From positions 1 through 64,000 of the forward strand of contig NZ_CAJYES010000190.1 of the NCBI RefSeq assembly GCF_913773995.1: 64,000 nt of DNA, in the 5' to 3' direction. A program made the position numbers and the translations under genes. The stretch's first letter is position 1, and every line of letters begins with the position of its first letter. Below are positions 32,481 to 41,567 of this stretch, in pieces. The notes under the pieces are model-generated. The model saw only the letters and a program-made list of their open reading frames with translations. It had not been told where the DNA came from and made no database searches. The stretch is from an uncultured Pseudacidovorax sp. (GTDB lineage Bacteria; Pseudomonadota; Gammaproteobacteria; Burkholderiales; Burkholderiaceae_C).

Positions 32481-34157
32481 ATGCGCATCAACCTGCCGAT
32501 CACCACCCAAGAGCGCCAGCTGCCGGACGACGGCTTCATGGTCTCGCGCACCGACCTGAAGGGCCGCATCACGTATGTGAACGGCACCTTCGTGGACATC
32601 AGCGGCTTCGCCGAGGCGGAACTGCTGGGCCGGGCGCACAACATCATTCGCCACCCGGACATGCCCCCGGAGGTGTTCGCCGACATGTGGGCCACGCTGG
32701 CGCAGGGCCTGCCCTGGACCGGCACGGTGAAGAACCGCTGCAAGAACGGCGACTTCTACTGGGTGCGGGCCAACGCCAGCCCGATCTGCGCCAATGGCCG
32801 GATCGAAGGCTACATGTCGGTGCGCAACAAGCCCTCGCCCGAGGAGGTGCGCGCCGCCGAGCAGCTCTACGAGCGGCTGCGCAAGGGCAGCAGCCGTCTG
32901 CGGGTGCGCCAGGGCGAGCCGGTGGGGCCGGCCTGGGCCGACCCCATGGCCGCGCTGCGGCGGCTGCCTCTGCGGCGGCGCATGGCCTGGGCCACGGGCA
33001 CGCTGGCCGTGGCCAGCGCCGCGGTCGGCGCCTGGCTGGCGTGGAGCGGCGCAGCCGGGCCGGCCACGGGCCTGCTGGCCGGCCTGTCCGCCGTCTCGGC
33101 GCTGGCCTGGACGGTGCTGGGACTCATGCTCGAGCGCACCGTGCTCGGCCCGCTCGACAGTGCGGTGCGCACCGCGCGCGCCATCGCCAGCGCCGATCCG
33201 CGCCGCTTCGTGTTGCGCCGGGGCGACGAGACGCGCGCCCTGGTGAGTGCGCTCAACCAGATGAGCGCCAACTTCGTGGCGGTGATCGCCGACGTCGGCA
33301 GCGGCGTGTCGGGCGTGAGCACGGCATCGACCGAGATCGCGCAGGGCAACCTCAACCTGTCCGCGCGCACCGAGGAGCAGGCCAGCGCACTGGAAGAGGC
33401 CGCCGCCTCGATGGAGGAGCTCACCAGCACCGTGGGCCAGAACGCCGAGAACGCACGCCAGGCCAACGAGCTGGCGGTGTCGGCGTCCGAGGTCGCCGCA
33501 CGCGGCGGCAGCGTGGTGGCGCAGGTCGTGCAGACCATGGACTCGATCCATCGCTCGTCCAAGCGCGTGGTCGAGATCATCGACGTGATCGACGGCATCG
33601 CCTTCCAGACCAACATCCTGGCGCTCAATGCGGCGGTGGAGGCGGCCCGTGCCGGTGAGCAGGGCCGCGGCTTCGCCGTGGTGGCGGCCGAGGTGCGGCA
33701 ACTCGCGCAGCGCTCGGCCCAGGCCGCGCGCGAGATCAAGACGCTGATCGACGACGCGGTGGCCCAGGTGGACACCGGCACCCGGCTTGTGGGCGAGGCC
33801 GGCAGCACCATGGGCGAGGTGGTGGGCAGCGTCAAGCGGGTCACCGACTTCATCGGCGAGATCGCCGCGGCCAGCGCCGAGCAGACGGCCGGCATCCAGC
33901 AGATCAACCAGACGGTGATCCAGCTCGACCAGGTCACGCAACAGAACGCGGCGCTGGTGGAGGAGGTGGCTGCCGCCTCCGCCGCGCTGGAAGAAAAGGC
34001 CCAGCACCTGGGCCAGGCGGTGAGCGTCTTCCGCGGCGGGGGCGCCGGCCAGCGCTCTTCCGCCCTCGCGCACGGCGCGAGTGCCGACGACGCGTCGGCC
34101 GACGACGGCGGCGAGTTCGCCTCCGACCTCCCGGCCGGCCTGCTGGCGCGTGCCTGA
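32481..34157 (+). CDS. Aer-like energy-taxis chemoreceptor (PAS-TM-MCP)
   Basis: A 558-residue receptor. The N-terminal PAS domain (about 10-125) has the Aer pattern: [24 protein letters not shown], split by the fold turn, then [38 protein letters not shown] and [12 protein letters not shown]. This cytosolic PAS binds FAD in Aer and senses redox state. Two membrane segments (about 175-195 and 200-225) are followed by an MCP signalling domain with the hairpin [28 protein letters not shown] (in two parts). There is no CheR-tether peptide at the end. The start at 32481 follows AAGGAC. It heads the chemotaxis operon, downstream of the FNR box. Confidence 0.93.
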   Translation: MRINLPITTQERQLPDDGFMVSRTDLKGRITYVNGTFVDISGFAEAELLGRAHNIIRHPDMPPEVFADMWATLAQGLPWTGTVKNRCKNGDFYWVRANASPICANGRIEGYMSVRNKPSPEEVRAAEQLYERLRKGSSRLRVRQGEPVGPAWADPMAALRRLPLRRRMAWATGTLAVASAAVGAWLAWSGAAGPATGLLAGLSAVSALAWTVLGLMLERTVLGPLDSAVRTARAIASADPRRFVLRRGDETRALVSALNQMSANFVAVIADVGSGVSGVSTASTEIAQGNLNLSARTEEQASALEEAAASMEELTSTVGQNAENARQANELAVSASEVAARGGSVVAQVVQTMDSIHRSSKRVVEIIDVIDGIAFQTNILALNAAVEAARAGEQGRGFAVVAAEVRQLAQRSAQAAREIKTLIDDAVAQVDTGTRLVGEAGSTMGEVVGSVKRVTDFIGEIAAASAEQTAGIQQINQTVIQLDQVTQQNAALVEEVAAASAALEEKAQHLGQAVSVFRGGGAGQRSSALAHGASADDASADDGGEFASDLPAGLLARA

Positions 34158-34180
34158 ACCCCATTCCCAAAGGAACTGCC

Positions 34181-34543
34181 ATGAAGATCCTGATTGCCGA
34201 CGACAGCCGTGCCATGCGGCAGGTCATTGCCCACATGCTGCGCGAAGCCGGCTTCCGCGGCCATCACATCGTCGAGGCGGCCGATGGTCAGCAGGCCCTG
34301 CAGGCTGCCCATGCCGAATCGCCCGAGCTGATCATCTCGGACTGGAACATGCCGACCATGAACGGCATCGAGCTGCTGCAGGCGCTGCGAAGCGAGGAGT
34401 CGACCACGCCCTTCGGCTTCGTCACCACCGAGGTGAGCACCGAGATGCAGCAGCAGGCCTTCGATGCCGGGGCCGCCTTCCTGATCGGCAAGCCCTTCAG
34501 CGCCGAGGACTTCCGGGTGGCGCTGGTCGACATCCTGGAGTGA
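34181..34543 (+). CDS. CheY-like response regulator
   Basis: A 120-residue receiver: MKILIADDSRAMRQVI, phospho-Asp in LIISDWNMPTMNGIELL, the switch Thr in FGFVTTEVS, and IGKPFSAEDF. The W-N-M-P and TTE segments are typical of chemotaxis CheY proteins. AAAGGAACT lies before the start. It is the first of two CheY-like genes in the operon and stands directly before two unrecognised small genes that could encode CheY phosphatases. Confidence 0.92.
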   Translation: MKILIADDSRAMRQVIAHMLREAGFRGHHIVEAADGQQALQAAHAESPELIISDWNMPTMNGIELLQALRSEESTTPFGFVTTEVSTEMQQQAFDAGAAFLIGKPFSAEDFRVALVDILE

Positions 34544-34552
34544 AGGCACGCC

Positions 34553-35023
34553 ATGATGCTGACCCTGCCCACAACGGCCCAGCTGGAGCGCTCGCTGTCC
34601 CTGCTGCTGCGCCGTGGCGTGGATGTGTCTACGCAGCCCGTGGCCACGCGCTGCCGCTTCGCGGCGGCCGGCAGCTACCACGGCGGCGACAAGACGCCGC
34701 TGGCCTGGATGGCGGCCGACCTGCCGCTGGCTGCCCACATGGCGGCTGCCCTCTCGCTGGTGCCGGCGGATGCGGCCGACGACCGCGTGCGTGCCGGCTC
34801 GCTGGACCAGACCCTGTGCGAGAACTTCGCCGAGGTGCTGAACGTCGGGGCCCGGCTGATCGTGCGTGACGACGCTGGCCGCCTCACCCTGCTGCAGACC
34901 GGCTTCGGGGACGCTGCCGCCGCACTGCTTCCGCCGGCCGGTGCACGCATGCGCCGGGCGCTCGTCCAGGTCGAGATCGCCGGCTACGGCGAAGGCCTGC
35001 TCGGGCTCTGGGGCGTGGCATGA
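34553..35023 (+). CDS. Unrecognised protein, possible CheC/CheX-like
   Basis: A 156-residue protein that I cannot assign with certainty. It has no signal or membrane segment. The part SLDQTLCENFAEVLNVGARLIV recalls the E-x-x-N helix of the CheC/CheX/FliY phosphatases, where Glu and Asn act on phospho-CheY; here the E-V-L-N spacing fits. The rest (VATRCRFAAAGSYHGGDKT; LVQVEIAGYGEGLLGLW) is alpha/beta and compatible with that fold. It lies nine bases after the CheY gene and overlaps the next gene by ATGA. Position supports a chemotaxis role; the family call is tentative. Confidence 0.6.
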   Translation: MMLTLPTTAQLERSLSLLLRRGVDVSTQPVATRCRFAAAGSYHGGDKTPLAWMAADLPLAAHMAAALSLVPADAADDRVRAGSLDQTLCENFAEVLNVGARLIVRDDAGRLTLLQTGFGDAAAALLPPAGARMRRALVQVEIAGYGEGLLGLWGVA

Positions 35024-35487
35024 GCACGCCCCTGCCCGTGGCCCTGGGGCTGCCCGCTGCCGGCGACGCTTCGTCTCCCGGCACCGAGGGCGGCCCGCCG
35101 AGTGCCGAGGCGATGGCGCTGCAGCTGGAGGCCGGTGCCCGTGAACTCGCCCTGGCCAGCGCGATGCTGGCGCAGGCCATGGGCGACCTGCGCGCGGGCT
35201 TCGTGCAGGTGGCTGGCCTGAGTCCCGGCCCCGATGCCCTGGCGCGCGACGCCCTCCAGCAGGTCATGGTCGCGCTCCAGGCCGAGGACACGCTCGGCCA
35301 GCTGCTGCAGGCTGCCGAGCGGCGGCATGCGCAGCTCGCGCGGGCCATGCGCCTCGTCGCGGACGCCGGCCCCGGTGCGGACCATTCCTGCGCCGCGTGG
35401 CCTGCGGCCATGGCCTGGGGCGACGCGCACGGGGCTTCTCTTCCGGCACACGGCAAGGGCCGTGCCGGCTCCCACGAATTCTTCTGA
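35020..35487 (+). CDS. Unrecognised helical protein, possible CheZ-like phosphatase
   Basis: A 155-residue, mostly helical protein. The segment ALQAEDTLGQLLQAAERR contains D-T-L-G-Q. CheZ uses a D-x-x-x-Q pair (Asp143 and Gln147 in E. coli, in DLTGQ) to help dephosphorylate CheY, and the context LQ-x-D-T-L-G-Q is strikingly similar. The protein is shorter than CheZ (about 210 residues) and ends in GSHEFF, where CheZ has a CheY-binding tail. No recognised cheZ is present in the operon. It starts in an ATGA overlap with the preceding gene and ends 15 bases before the second receptor gene. Confidence 0.6.
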   Translation: MSTPLPVALGLPAAGDASSPGTEGGPPSAEAMALQLEAGARELALASAMLAQAMGDLRAGFVQVAGLSPGPDALARDALQQVMVALQAEDTLGQLLQAAERRHAQLARAMRLVADAGPGADHSCAAWPAAMAWGDAHGASLPAHGKGRAGSHEFF

Positions 35488-35502
35488 ACCGAAAGCGTTG
35501 CG

Positions 35503-37212
35503 ATGCGCCTCACCAATTTCAAGACCGGCAGTCGGCTCGCCGTCGCCTTCCTCCTCGTGCTGATCGTCACCGGCCTGGTGGCGACCCTGGCCGTGTCACG
35601 GCTCAAGGCCCTGCGCCAGGCCATCGACTACCAGGCGACGGTGATCCATGAGCGCGAGGTCCTCGCGCAGCAGTGGGCGGCCGACATCCGCCTGAACATG
35701 GTGCGGGCACTGGCCATCCTGCACAGCCGCGACGCGGCCTATGTGCAGACGCTCTCCCGCGAGACGGAGGCGACCTCGCACCGCATCGGCCAGACGGCGC
35801 GACGGGTGGCCGACATGGCCGACGACGAGGAGGCCCGCCAGCACATCGCCCGCGTGGTGGCCGACCGCGGGACCTACACCCGGATGCGCGAGCAGCTGTT
35901 CACCGCCCAGGCGGGAGGACGCGTCATGACGATGGATGAGGAACGCTCGCTCATCGCGCATGGCGAGGCCTACCTGGCCGCGCTCGATCGTGTGACCGAG
36001 GACATCCGCGACACCGGCAGCCGCCATCGCGCATTCACGCTCGACAGCCTGCAGCGCAGCGAGTGGATGATCGTCGCGGGTGGCATCGTCGCGGTGCTGC
36101 TCGGCGGGCTGTGCTCGGTGCTGGTCACCCGCTCGATCACGCGGCCCATCGCCGGTGCCTCGGGGGTGGCCGAGTCGGTGGCCGCGGGCGATCTGACCGT
36201 GCGCGTCGAGGTCCTGGGCCGCGACGAGACCGCGCGCCTGCTGCACAGCCTGGAGGCCATGCGCGGCAAGCTCTCGGCCGTGGTCAGCGAGGTGCGCCGC
36301 AATGCCGACGGGCTGGCCTCGGCCAGCCGGGAGATCGCCTCCGGCAGCAGCGACCTGTCGGCACGCACCGAGCAGCAGGCCTCAGCGCTGGAGGAGACGG
36401 CGGCCTCGATGGAACAGCTCAACACGACCGTGCGCCAGAACTCGGAGCATGCGCAGCGCGCCAGCGACCTGGCCACCCGCGCCTCCGAGGTGGCCGCCGA
36501 GGGCGGCGCCGTCGTGGCGCAGGTGGTGCAGACGATGCGCGGCATCGCCGACAGCGCAGGGCGCATCTCCGAGATCATCAGCGTGATCGACGGCATCGCC
36601 TTCCAGACCAACATCCTGGCGCTCAACGCCGCCGTCGAAGCCGCCCGCGCCGGCGAGCAGGGCCGCGGCTTCGCGGTGGTGGCCAGCGAGGTGCGCGCGC
36701 TGGCCCAGCGCAGCGCCGAGGCCGCCAAGGAGATCAAGTCGCTGATCACCGCCAGTGTGGACACGGTGGCCCACGGCTCGGCCCTGGCCGATCAGGCCGG
36801 CAGCACCATGGACCAGGTGGTCGGCGCCATCCGCGGCGTGGCCCAGGTGGCCGGCGAGATCAGTGCGGCCAGCCGCGAGCAGAGCCTGGGCGTCGCCCAG
36901 GTGGGCCAGGCCGTGGTTCAGATGGACCAGGCCACCCAGCAGAATGCGGCGGTGGTGGAGGAGCTGTCGGCCGCCGCCGCCGTGCTCAAGGAACAGGCCG
37001 AGCACCTGGTGCGCAGCGTGGCGGTGTTCCGCCTCGGTGCCGATGCCGTGGTGCCGGTGGCCGCGCCCACGCGCAAGCCACGTGCGGCTGCGGCAAAGGT
37101 CGCCGCCAGCGCCTCGCCTGTGCGGGCCAAGGCAGCGCCGGCACGGCGCCTTTCCGGCCCCACGCCCGCGCTGGCCGCGGCCGGCGCGGACGCCGGTTGG
37201 GAATCCTTCTGA
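35503..37212 (+). CDS. Methyl-accepting chemotaxis protein with C-terminal CheR-tether-like peptide
   Basis: A 569-residue transmembrane receptor. TM1 (about 12-33) and TM2 (about 190-210) enclose a periplasmic four-helix-type domain. Residues about 212-265 are HAMP ([22 protein letters not shown]). The MCP domain contains [22 protein letters not shown], a typical methylation helix, and the [20 protein letters not shown] tip. A Lys/Ala-rich tail of about 45 residues ends in GWESF, very close to the NWETF pentapeptide that docks CheR and CheB. The cheR and cheB genes are in the same operon. The ligand is unknown. Confidence 0.94.
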   Translation: MRLTNFKTGSRLAVAFLLVLIVTGLVATLAVSRLKALRQAIDYQATVIHEREVLAQQWAADIRLNMVRALAILHSRDAAYVQTLSRETEATSHRIGQTARRVADMADDEEARQHIARVVADRGTYTRMREQLFTAQAGGRVMTMDEERSLIAHGEAYLAALDRVTEDIRDTGSRHRAFTLDSLQRSEWMIVAGGIVAVLLGGLCSVLVTRSITRPIAGASGVAESVAAGDLTVRVEVLGRDETARLLHSLEAMRGKLSAVVSEVRRNADGLASASREIASGSSDLSARTEQQASALEETAASMEQLNTTVRQNSEHAQRASDLATRASEVAAEGGAVVAQVVQTMRGIADSAGRISEIISVIDGIAFQTNILALNAAVEAARAGEQGRGFAVVASEVRALAQRSAEAAKEIKSLITASVDTVAHGSALADQAGSTMDQVVGAIRGVAQVAGEISAASREQSLGVAQVGQAVVQMDQATQQNAAVVEELSAAAAVLKEQAEHLVRSVAVFRLGADAVVPVAAPTRKPRAAAAKVAASASPVRAKAAPARRLSGPTPALAAAGADAGWESF

Positions 37213-37232
37213 GGCCGGGAGCGACACACGCC

Positions 37233-37601
37233 ATGAACAAGACCGTGATGACCGTGGACGACTCCCCCTCCATCCGCCAGATGGTGGCCATGACGCTGCG
37301 CATGGGCGGCTATGCCGTGGTGGAGGCCGCCGATGGCGCCGAGGCGCTGGACAAGCTGGCGGAGGGCGTGCACGTCGATGCCATCGTCACCGACCAGAAC
37401 ATGCCGAACGTGGACGGCCTGACCTTCACCCGCCGGCTGCGCGGTCAGGCCCAGCATGCGCGCACCCCCATCCTGATGCTGACCACCGAGTCCAGCGCCG
37501 AGATGAAGGCCGCCGGCCGCGCGGCCGGCCTGACGGGCTGGATGGTCAAGCCCTTCGATCCACAGACGCTGATCGCGGTGATCGGCAAGGTGCTGATGTG
37601 A
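37233..37601 (+). CDS. cheY: CheY chemotaxis response regulator
   Basis: A 122-residue receiver of the CheY type: VMTVDDSPSIRQMV, phospho-Asp in AIVTDQNMPNVDGL, LMLTTESSAEMK and GWMVKPFDPQTL. This form, directly before cheA, is the usual CheY of betaproteobacterial operons. The ATG at 37233 follows GGGAG. It is the direct acceptor expected for CheA and the signal to the flagellar motor or another output. The window does not show which output. Confidence 0.93.
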   Translation: MNKTVMTVDDSPSIRQMVAMTLRMGGYAVVEAADGAEALDKLAEGVHVDAIVTDQNMPNVDGLTFTRRLRGQAQHARTPILMLTTESSAEMKAAGRAAGLTGWMVKPFDPQTLIAVIGKVLM

Positions 37602-37623
37602 ACTGCACCGGAAGGGCACGGCG

Positions 37624-39552
37624 ATGAAAGTGGACCTCGGCGAGTTCATCGGCATCTTCGTGGAAGAGGCCCGCGAGCACCTGGACGTGATGGAGTCGCT
37701 GCTGCTGGCGCTGGACCCGCAGCAGGTCGATGGCGAGACCCTCAATGCCCTGTTCCGCGCGGCCCATTCGATCAAGGGCGGCGCCACCACCTTCGGTCTG
37801 GACGAGGTGACGCGGCTGGCCCACGTGGCCGAGTCGCTGCTGGACCGTGTGCGCGACCGGCGGCTGGCGCTCACCCCCGAGATCGTCGATGCGCTGCTGG
37901 TGGCCGACGACGTGATGCGTGCGCAGATCGCGGCCTTCGAGGGCCAGGCGCCCGTGCCGCCCGCGGACGTCGAGGCGGTGCGCGCACGGCTGGCGGCCCT
38001 GGCTGGCAGCACCGAGGCGCCGGCCGACCCGGTCGCGGCGCCGGCCACGCCGGCCGCCGTGGCCGAGGCACCGGCCCAGCCCGCGGTCGCCGATCCGATC
38101 GTGGGCGAGGGCGTCAAGTTCGGCTTCTTCGACGACGAGCCCGAGGTGGCCGCCGCGCCTGCCGAGGCCGCGCCGGAAGCCGCGCCGGCAGAGACTCCGC
38201 AGGCTGCGCCGGTCACGCCCGCGCCCGCTGCCGAGGCGAGCGCACCGGGCGCCGCAATCGCGGCGCCGGCCCCGGCGGCCGCGTCGACCGCGGTGCCGAG
38301 CGCGCCGGTGGCCGCCGCGGCGCTGCACGAATCCAGCTCCATCCGCGTCAGCGTCGACAAGGTGGACCAGATCATCAACCTGGTGGGCGAGCTGGTCATC
38401 ATCCAGTCCATGCTGGCCCAGTACGCACAGGGCGAGACGCCGCAGCATGTCGACCGGCTGCGCTCGGGTCTGGACCTGCTGGACCGCAACACCCGCGGTC
38501 TGCAGGAGGCCGCCATGGCCATCCGCATGATGCCGATCTCGGCCGTGTTCAACCGCTTCCCGCGCCTGGCGCGCGACCTGGCGCAGCGCCTGGGCAAGGA
38601 GGTCGAGATCCGCCTGGAAGGCGAGGGCACGGAGTTGGACAAGGGCCTGATCGAGCGCATCGTGGACCCGCTCACGCACCTGGTGCGCAACAGCCTGGAC
38701 CACGGGCTGGAGCTGCCCGCCGACCGCGTGGCGGCCGGCAAGCCGGCCGTGGGTGCGATCACGCTGAGCGCCCGCCACGAAGGCGGCAGCATCGTGATCG
38801 AGGTGGCCGACGACGGCCGCGGACTGGACCGCGAGCGCATCCTGGCCAAGGCGCGCGAGCGTGGCATGGTGGTGCCCGAGCAGCCCACCGATGCGCAGGT
38901 GTGGTCGCTGATCTTCGAGGCCGGCTTCTCCACGGCCGCCGCCGTCACCGACGTGTCGGGCCGCGGTGTGGGCATGGACGTGGTCCGCCGCAACATCCAG
39001 GCCCTGGGCGGCCGGGTGGACGTGAACAGCGAGAAGGGCAAGGGCATGCGCATCGCGGTGCGGCTGCCGCTCACGCTGGCCATCCTCGATGGCCTGTCGG
39101 TGGCCTGCGGGGGCGAGGTCTTCATCGTGCCGCTGGCCTTCATCGTCGAATCGCTGCGGGCGGAAGGCGATGCCGTGCGCACCGTGGCCGGCGCGGGCCG
39201 CGTGCTGCGCATCCGCGGGCGCTACCTGCCGGTGATCGCGCTGCACGAGGTGCTGGGCCTGCCCGGCAGCAAGCCGCCCGGGCCCGACGGCATCTTCATC
39301 GTGCTGGAAACCGACGGTCAGCGTGTCGCGCTCTTCGTGGACGCGCTGCTGGGCCAGCACCAGGTGGTCATCAAGAGCCTGGAAGCCAACTACCGCAAGG
39401 TGGCGGGCATCTCGGGCGCCACCATCATGGGCGACGGCCGCGTCGCCCTCATCCTCGATGCGGCGGCGCTGGGCCGTCTGGCGGCTTCGGCCGGCCGCAT
39501 CGCGTCGCTGCCGGGGGCCACGGCCTCCCTGTCCGAACTCCTTCCTGCCTGA
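37624..39552 (+). CDS. cheA: Chemotaxis histidine kinase CheA
   Basis: A 642-residue CheA. The P1 Hpt domain (1-105) has phospho-His48 in AAHSIKGGATTFG. A long Ala/Pro linker contains VKFGFFDDEPE (about 160-170) in place of a recognisable P2 domain. P3 begins near SSSIRVSVDKVDQIINLVGEL. P4 is the GHKL kinase (LTHLVRNSLDHGLE, ADDGRGLDRERI, GRGVGMDVVRRNI) and P5 the CheW-like domain (FIVPLAFIVESLR to the C-terminus). It should phosphorylate CheY and CheB in response to receptors. The missing P2 suggests the linker motif binds the regulators. Confidence 0.96.
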   Translation: MKVDLGEFIGIFVEEAREHLDVMESLLLALDPQQVDGETLNALFRAAHSIKGGATTFGLDEVTRLAHVAESLLDRVRDRRLALTPEIVDALLVADDVMRAQIAAFEGQAPVPPADVEAVRARLAALAGSTEAPADPVAAPATPAAVAEAPAQPAVADPIVGEGVKFGFFDDEPEVAAAPAEAAPEAAPAETPQAAPVTPAPAAEASAPGAAIAAPAPAAASTAVPSAPVAAAALHESSSIRVSVDKVDQIINLVGELVIIQSMLAQYAQGETPQHVDRLRSGLDLLDRNTRGLQEAAMAIRMMPISAVFNRFPRLARDLAQRLGKEVEIRLEGEGTELDKGLIERIVDPLTHLVRNSLDHGLELPADRVAAGKPAVGAITLSARHEGGSIVIEVADDGRGLDRERILAKARERGMVVPEQPTDAQVWSLIFEAGFSTAAAVTDVSGRGVGMDVVRRNIQALGGRVDVNSEKGKGMRIAVRLPLTLAILDGLSVACGGEVFIVPLAFIVESLRAEGDAVRTVAGAGRVLRIRGRYLPVIALHEVLGLPGSKPPGPDGIFIVLETDGQRVALFVDALLGQHQVVIKSLEANYRKVAGISGATIMGDGRVALILDAAALGRLAASAGRIASLPGATASLSELLPA

Positions 39553-39560
39553 GGCCTGCC

Positions 39561-40037
39561 ATGCACGCTGCAGATACCGCCACCCCCGCCGCCGAACTCG
39601 CCCTTCAGATGGCGCAAGCCGGCATCCTCACGTTCCGGCTCGACACCGAGCACTACGGCATCGACATCCTCAAGGTGCAGGAGATCCGCAGCTACGAACC
39701 GGTCACCCGCATCCCCCAGGCCGACCCCGCCGTGCGCGGCGTGATCAACCTGCGCGGCGCCATCGTGCCCATCGTCGATCTGCGGCTGCGCTTCGGGCTG
39801 CCCCGGGCCGACTGCGACAACTTCACCGCCGTCATCATCGTCAACGTCGGGGCCAAGGTCATCGGCATGGTGGTCGATGGCGTGTCGGAGGTGGTCACGC
39901 TCGAGGCCGAGCAGATCCAGCCGCGGCCCGACATGGCGGCGGTGGACCTGTCGTGCATCACCGGCCTGGCGACGCTGCAGGGCCGCATGGTCATGCTGCT
40001 CGATCTGGAGGCGCTGCTGGCGCACGTCGCACGGTGA
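39561..40037 (+). CDS. cheW: Chemotaxis coupling protein CheW
   Basis: A 158-residue CheW domain with a 20-residue leader. Features are ILTFRLDTEHYGIDILKVQEI, ITRIPQ-like VTRIPQADPAVRGVINLRG, IVPIVDLRLRFG and VIGMVVDGVSEVV. It bridges receptors to CheA. The start at 39561 is eight bases after the cheA stop. The stop overlaps the GTG of cheR (GTGA), so coupling is expected. Confidence 0.95.
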   Translation: MHAADTATPAAELALQMAQAGILTFRLDTEHYGIDILKVQEIRSYEPVTRIPQADPAVRGVINLRGAIVPIVDLRLRFGLPRADCDNFTAVIIVNVGAKVIGMVVDGVSEVVTLEAEQIQPRPDMAAVDLSCITGLATLQGRMVMLLDLEALLAHVAR

Positions 40038-40906
40038 GCCGCGCCAATCCCGCGGCCCTGTCCGCCCTGCCTGCCGCCGCTGCGCGCGAATTCGACTACG
40101 GCCCGGCCGACTTCGCGCGCGTGCGCCGGATGATCCACGCCCGCGCCGGCATCGCGCTGGCCGAGAGCAAGGAGGCGATGGTCTACAGCCGGCTGTCGCG
40201 GCGGCTGCGGGCCTGCGGGATCGAGCGCTTTCGCGACTACCTGGATGCGCTGGAGCAGGACGCCGGTCAGCCGGAGTGGGAGCAGTTCGTCAATGCGCTG
40301 ACCACCAACCTCACGTCCTTCTTCCGCGAGCCGCATCACTTTCCGGTGCTGGTGCGGCATCTGCGAAGTCTGCGGCGCAACCGTCCCCTGCGCGTGTGGA
40401 GCTGCGCCTCGTCCACCGGCGAGGAGCCGTATTCCATCGCCATGGCCGTGGCGCAGGAGTGGGGCAGTGCCAGTCCGCCGCTGGAGATCCTGGCCACCGA
40501 TCTGGACACGCGGGTGCTGGCCACCGCCGAGGCGGGCATCTACGACCAGGAGCGGCTGGACAAGCTCACGCACGAGCAGTTGCACCGCCACTTCCTGCGC
40601 GGCACCGGTCCCAACGCCGGCAAGGCGCGGGTCAGGCCCGAACTGCGGGCGCTGATGAGCTTCCAGCCCCTGAATCTGCTGGCGTCCGACTGGCCGACGC
40701 TGCCTTCCTTCGACGCCATCTTCTGCCGCAACGTGATGATCTATTTCGACAAGCCGACGCAATACCAGGTGCTGCAGAAGCTGGCCCGCCTGCTCGAACC
40801 CGACGGGCTGCTCTTCGTCGGCCACTCGGAAAGCCTGCTGTTCGCATCGGACCTGTTCCGCCTGCGCTCGCAGACGGTGTACGAGCGCGTGAAGGCGGTG
40901 GCATGA
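40034..40906 (+). CDS. cheR: Chemotaxis methyltransferase CheR
   Basis: A 290-residue CheR. The N-terminal helical domain (FARVRRMIHARAGIALAESKEAMVYSRL, in parts) is followed by the SAM-binding domain: TTNLTSFFREPHHF, VWSCASSTGEEPYSIAM, ILATDLDTRVL, FDAIFCRNVMIYFDK and FVGHSESL. It methylates receptor glutamates. The GTG start at 40034 overlaps the cheW stop. The receptor at 35503 carries a C-terminal GWESF that could tether it. A 49-base gap separates it from cheD. Confidence 0.95.
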   Translation: MSRANPAALSALPAAAAREFDYGPADFARVRRMIHARAGIALAESKEAMVYSRLSRRLRACGIERFRDYLDALEQDAGQPEWEQFVNALTTNLTSFFREPHHFPVLVRHLRSLRRNRPLRVWSCASSTGEEPYSIAMAVAQEWGSASPPLEILATDLDTRVLATAEAGIYDQERLDKLTHEQLHRHFLRGTGPNAGKARVRPELRALMSFQPLNLLASDWPTLPSFDAIFCRNVMIYFDKPTQYQVLQKLARLLEPDGLLFVGHSESLLFASDLFRLRSQTVYERVKAVA

Positions 40907-40955
40907 GCGCCCGCAACCCGATCGCCCTGATGGGTGCCCGTCACGGAGACCGCCC

Positions 40956-41567
40956 ATGAGCCTGGACCTGCATCCCGCCGAAAGCGGCAAGCTGCACTAC
41001 GAAACGGTGTTCGGCCGGCGCGGCGTGCGCGTGCTGCCTGGCGAGTTCCACGCCACCGCCGAGGACCTGGTGCTCGTGACGGTGCTGGGCTCCTGCGTGG
41101 CCGCCTGCATCCGCGACCCCGAGCGCGGCGTGGGTGGCATGAACCACTTCATGCTGCCCGATTCCGGCCCGGCCCAGGGCAGCGCCGACTCGGCGCCGGC
41201 GCGCTACGGCACCTATGCGATGGAAGTGCTGATCAACCAGCTGGTCAAGCTCGGCGCCCGCCGCAACCGGCTGGAGGCCAAGGTCTTCGGCGGCGCCAAC
41301 GTCATCCCCGGCATGAATCAGGTCAACATCGGTCATCGCAACGCCCGCTTCGTGCTGGACTTCCTGGCCACCGAGCACATCGCCGTGCGCGCCCAGGATC
41401 TGGTGGACACCTGTCCCCGCAAGGTCGCCTACTTTCCACGCACGGGCGAAGCCCGCGTCAAGCGGCTGAACGACGCGCTGCCCGCCAGCGTGGCCAGTCG
41501 CGAACAGTCCTACCAGGCCAGCCTGGCTCGCACACCGGTGGCTGGCGCCATCGAGCTGTTCGACTGA
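40956..41567 (+). CDS. cheD: Chemoreceptor glutamine deamidase CheD
   Basis: A 203-residue CheD. The catalytic Cys is in VTVLGSCVAACIRDP and the His in GVGGMNHFMLPD. KVFGGANVIPGMNQVNIGHRNARFV and the C-terminal RKVAYFPRTGEARVKRL match the family. CheD deamidates receptor glutamines and in some species helps CheC act on CheY. A CheC/CheX-like candidate is encoded in the same operon at 34553. GGAGA lies before the start. The stop shares a base with the cheB start (TGATG). Confidence 0.95.
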   Translation: MSLDLHPAESGKLHYETVFGRRGVRVLPGEFHATAEDLVLVTVLGSCVAACIRDPERGVGGMNHFMLPDSGPAQGSADSAPARYGTYAMEVLINQLVKLGARRNRLEAKVFGGANVIPGMNQVNIGHRNARFVLDFLATEHIAVRAQDLVDTCPRKVAYFPRTGEARVKRLNDALPASVASREQSYQASLARTPVAGAIELFD

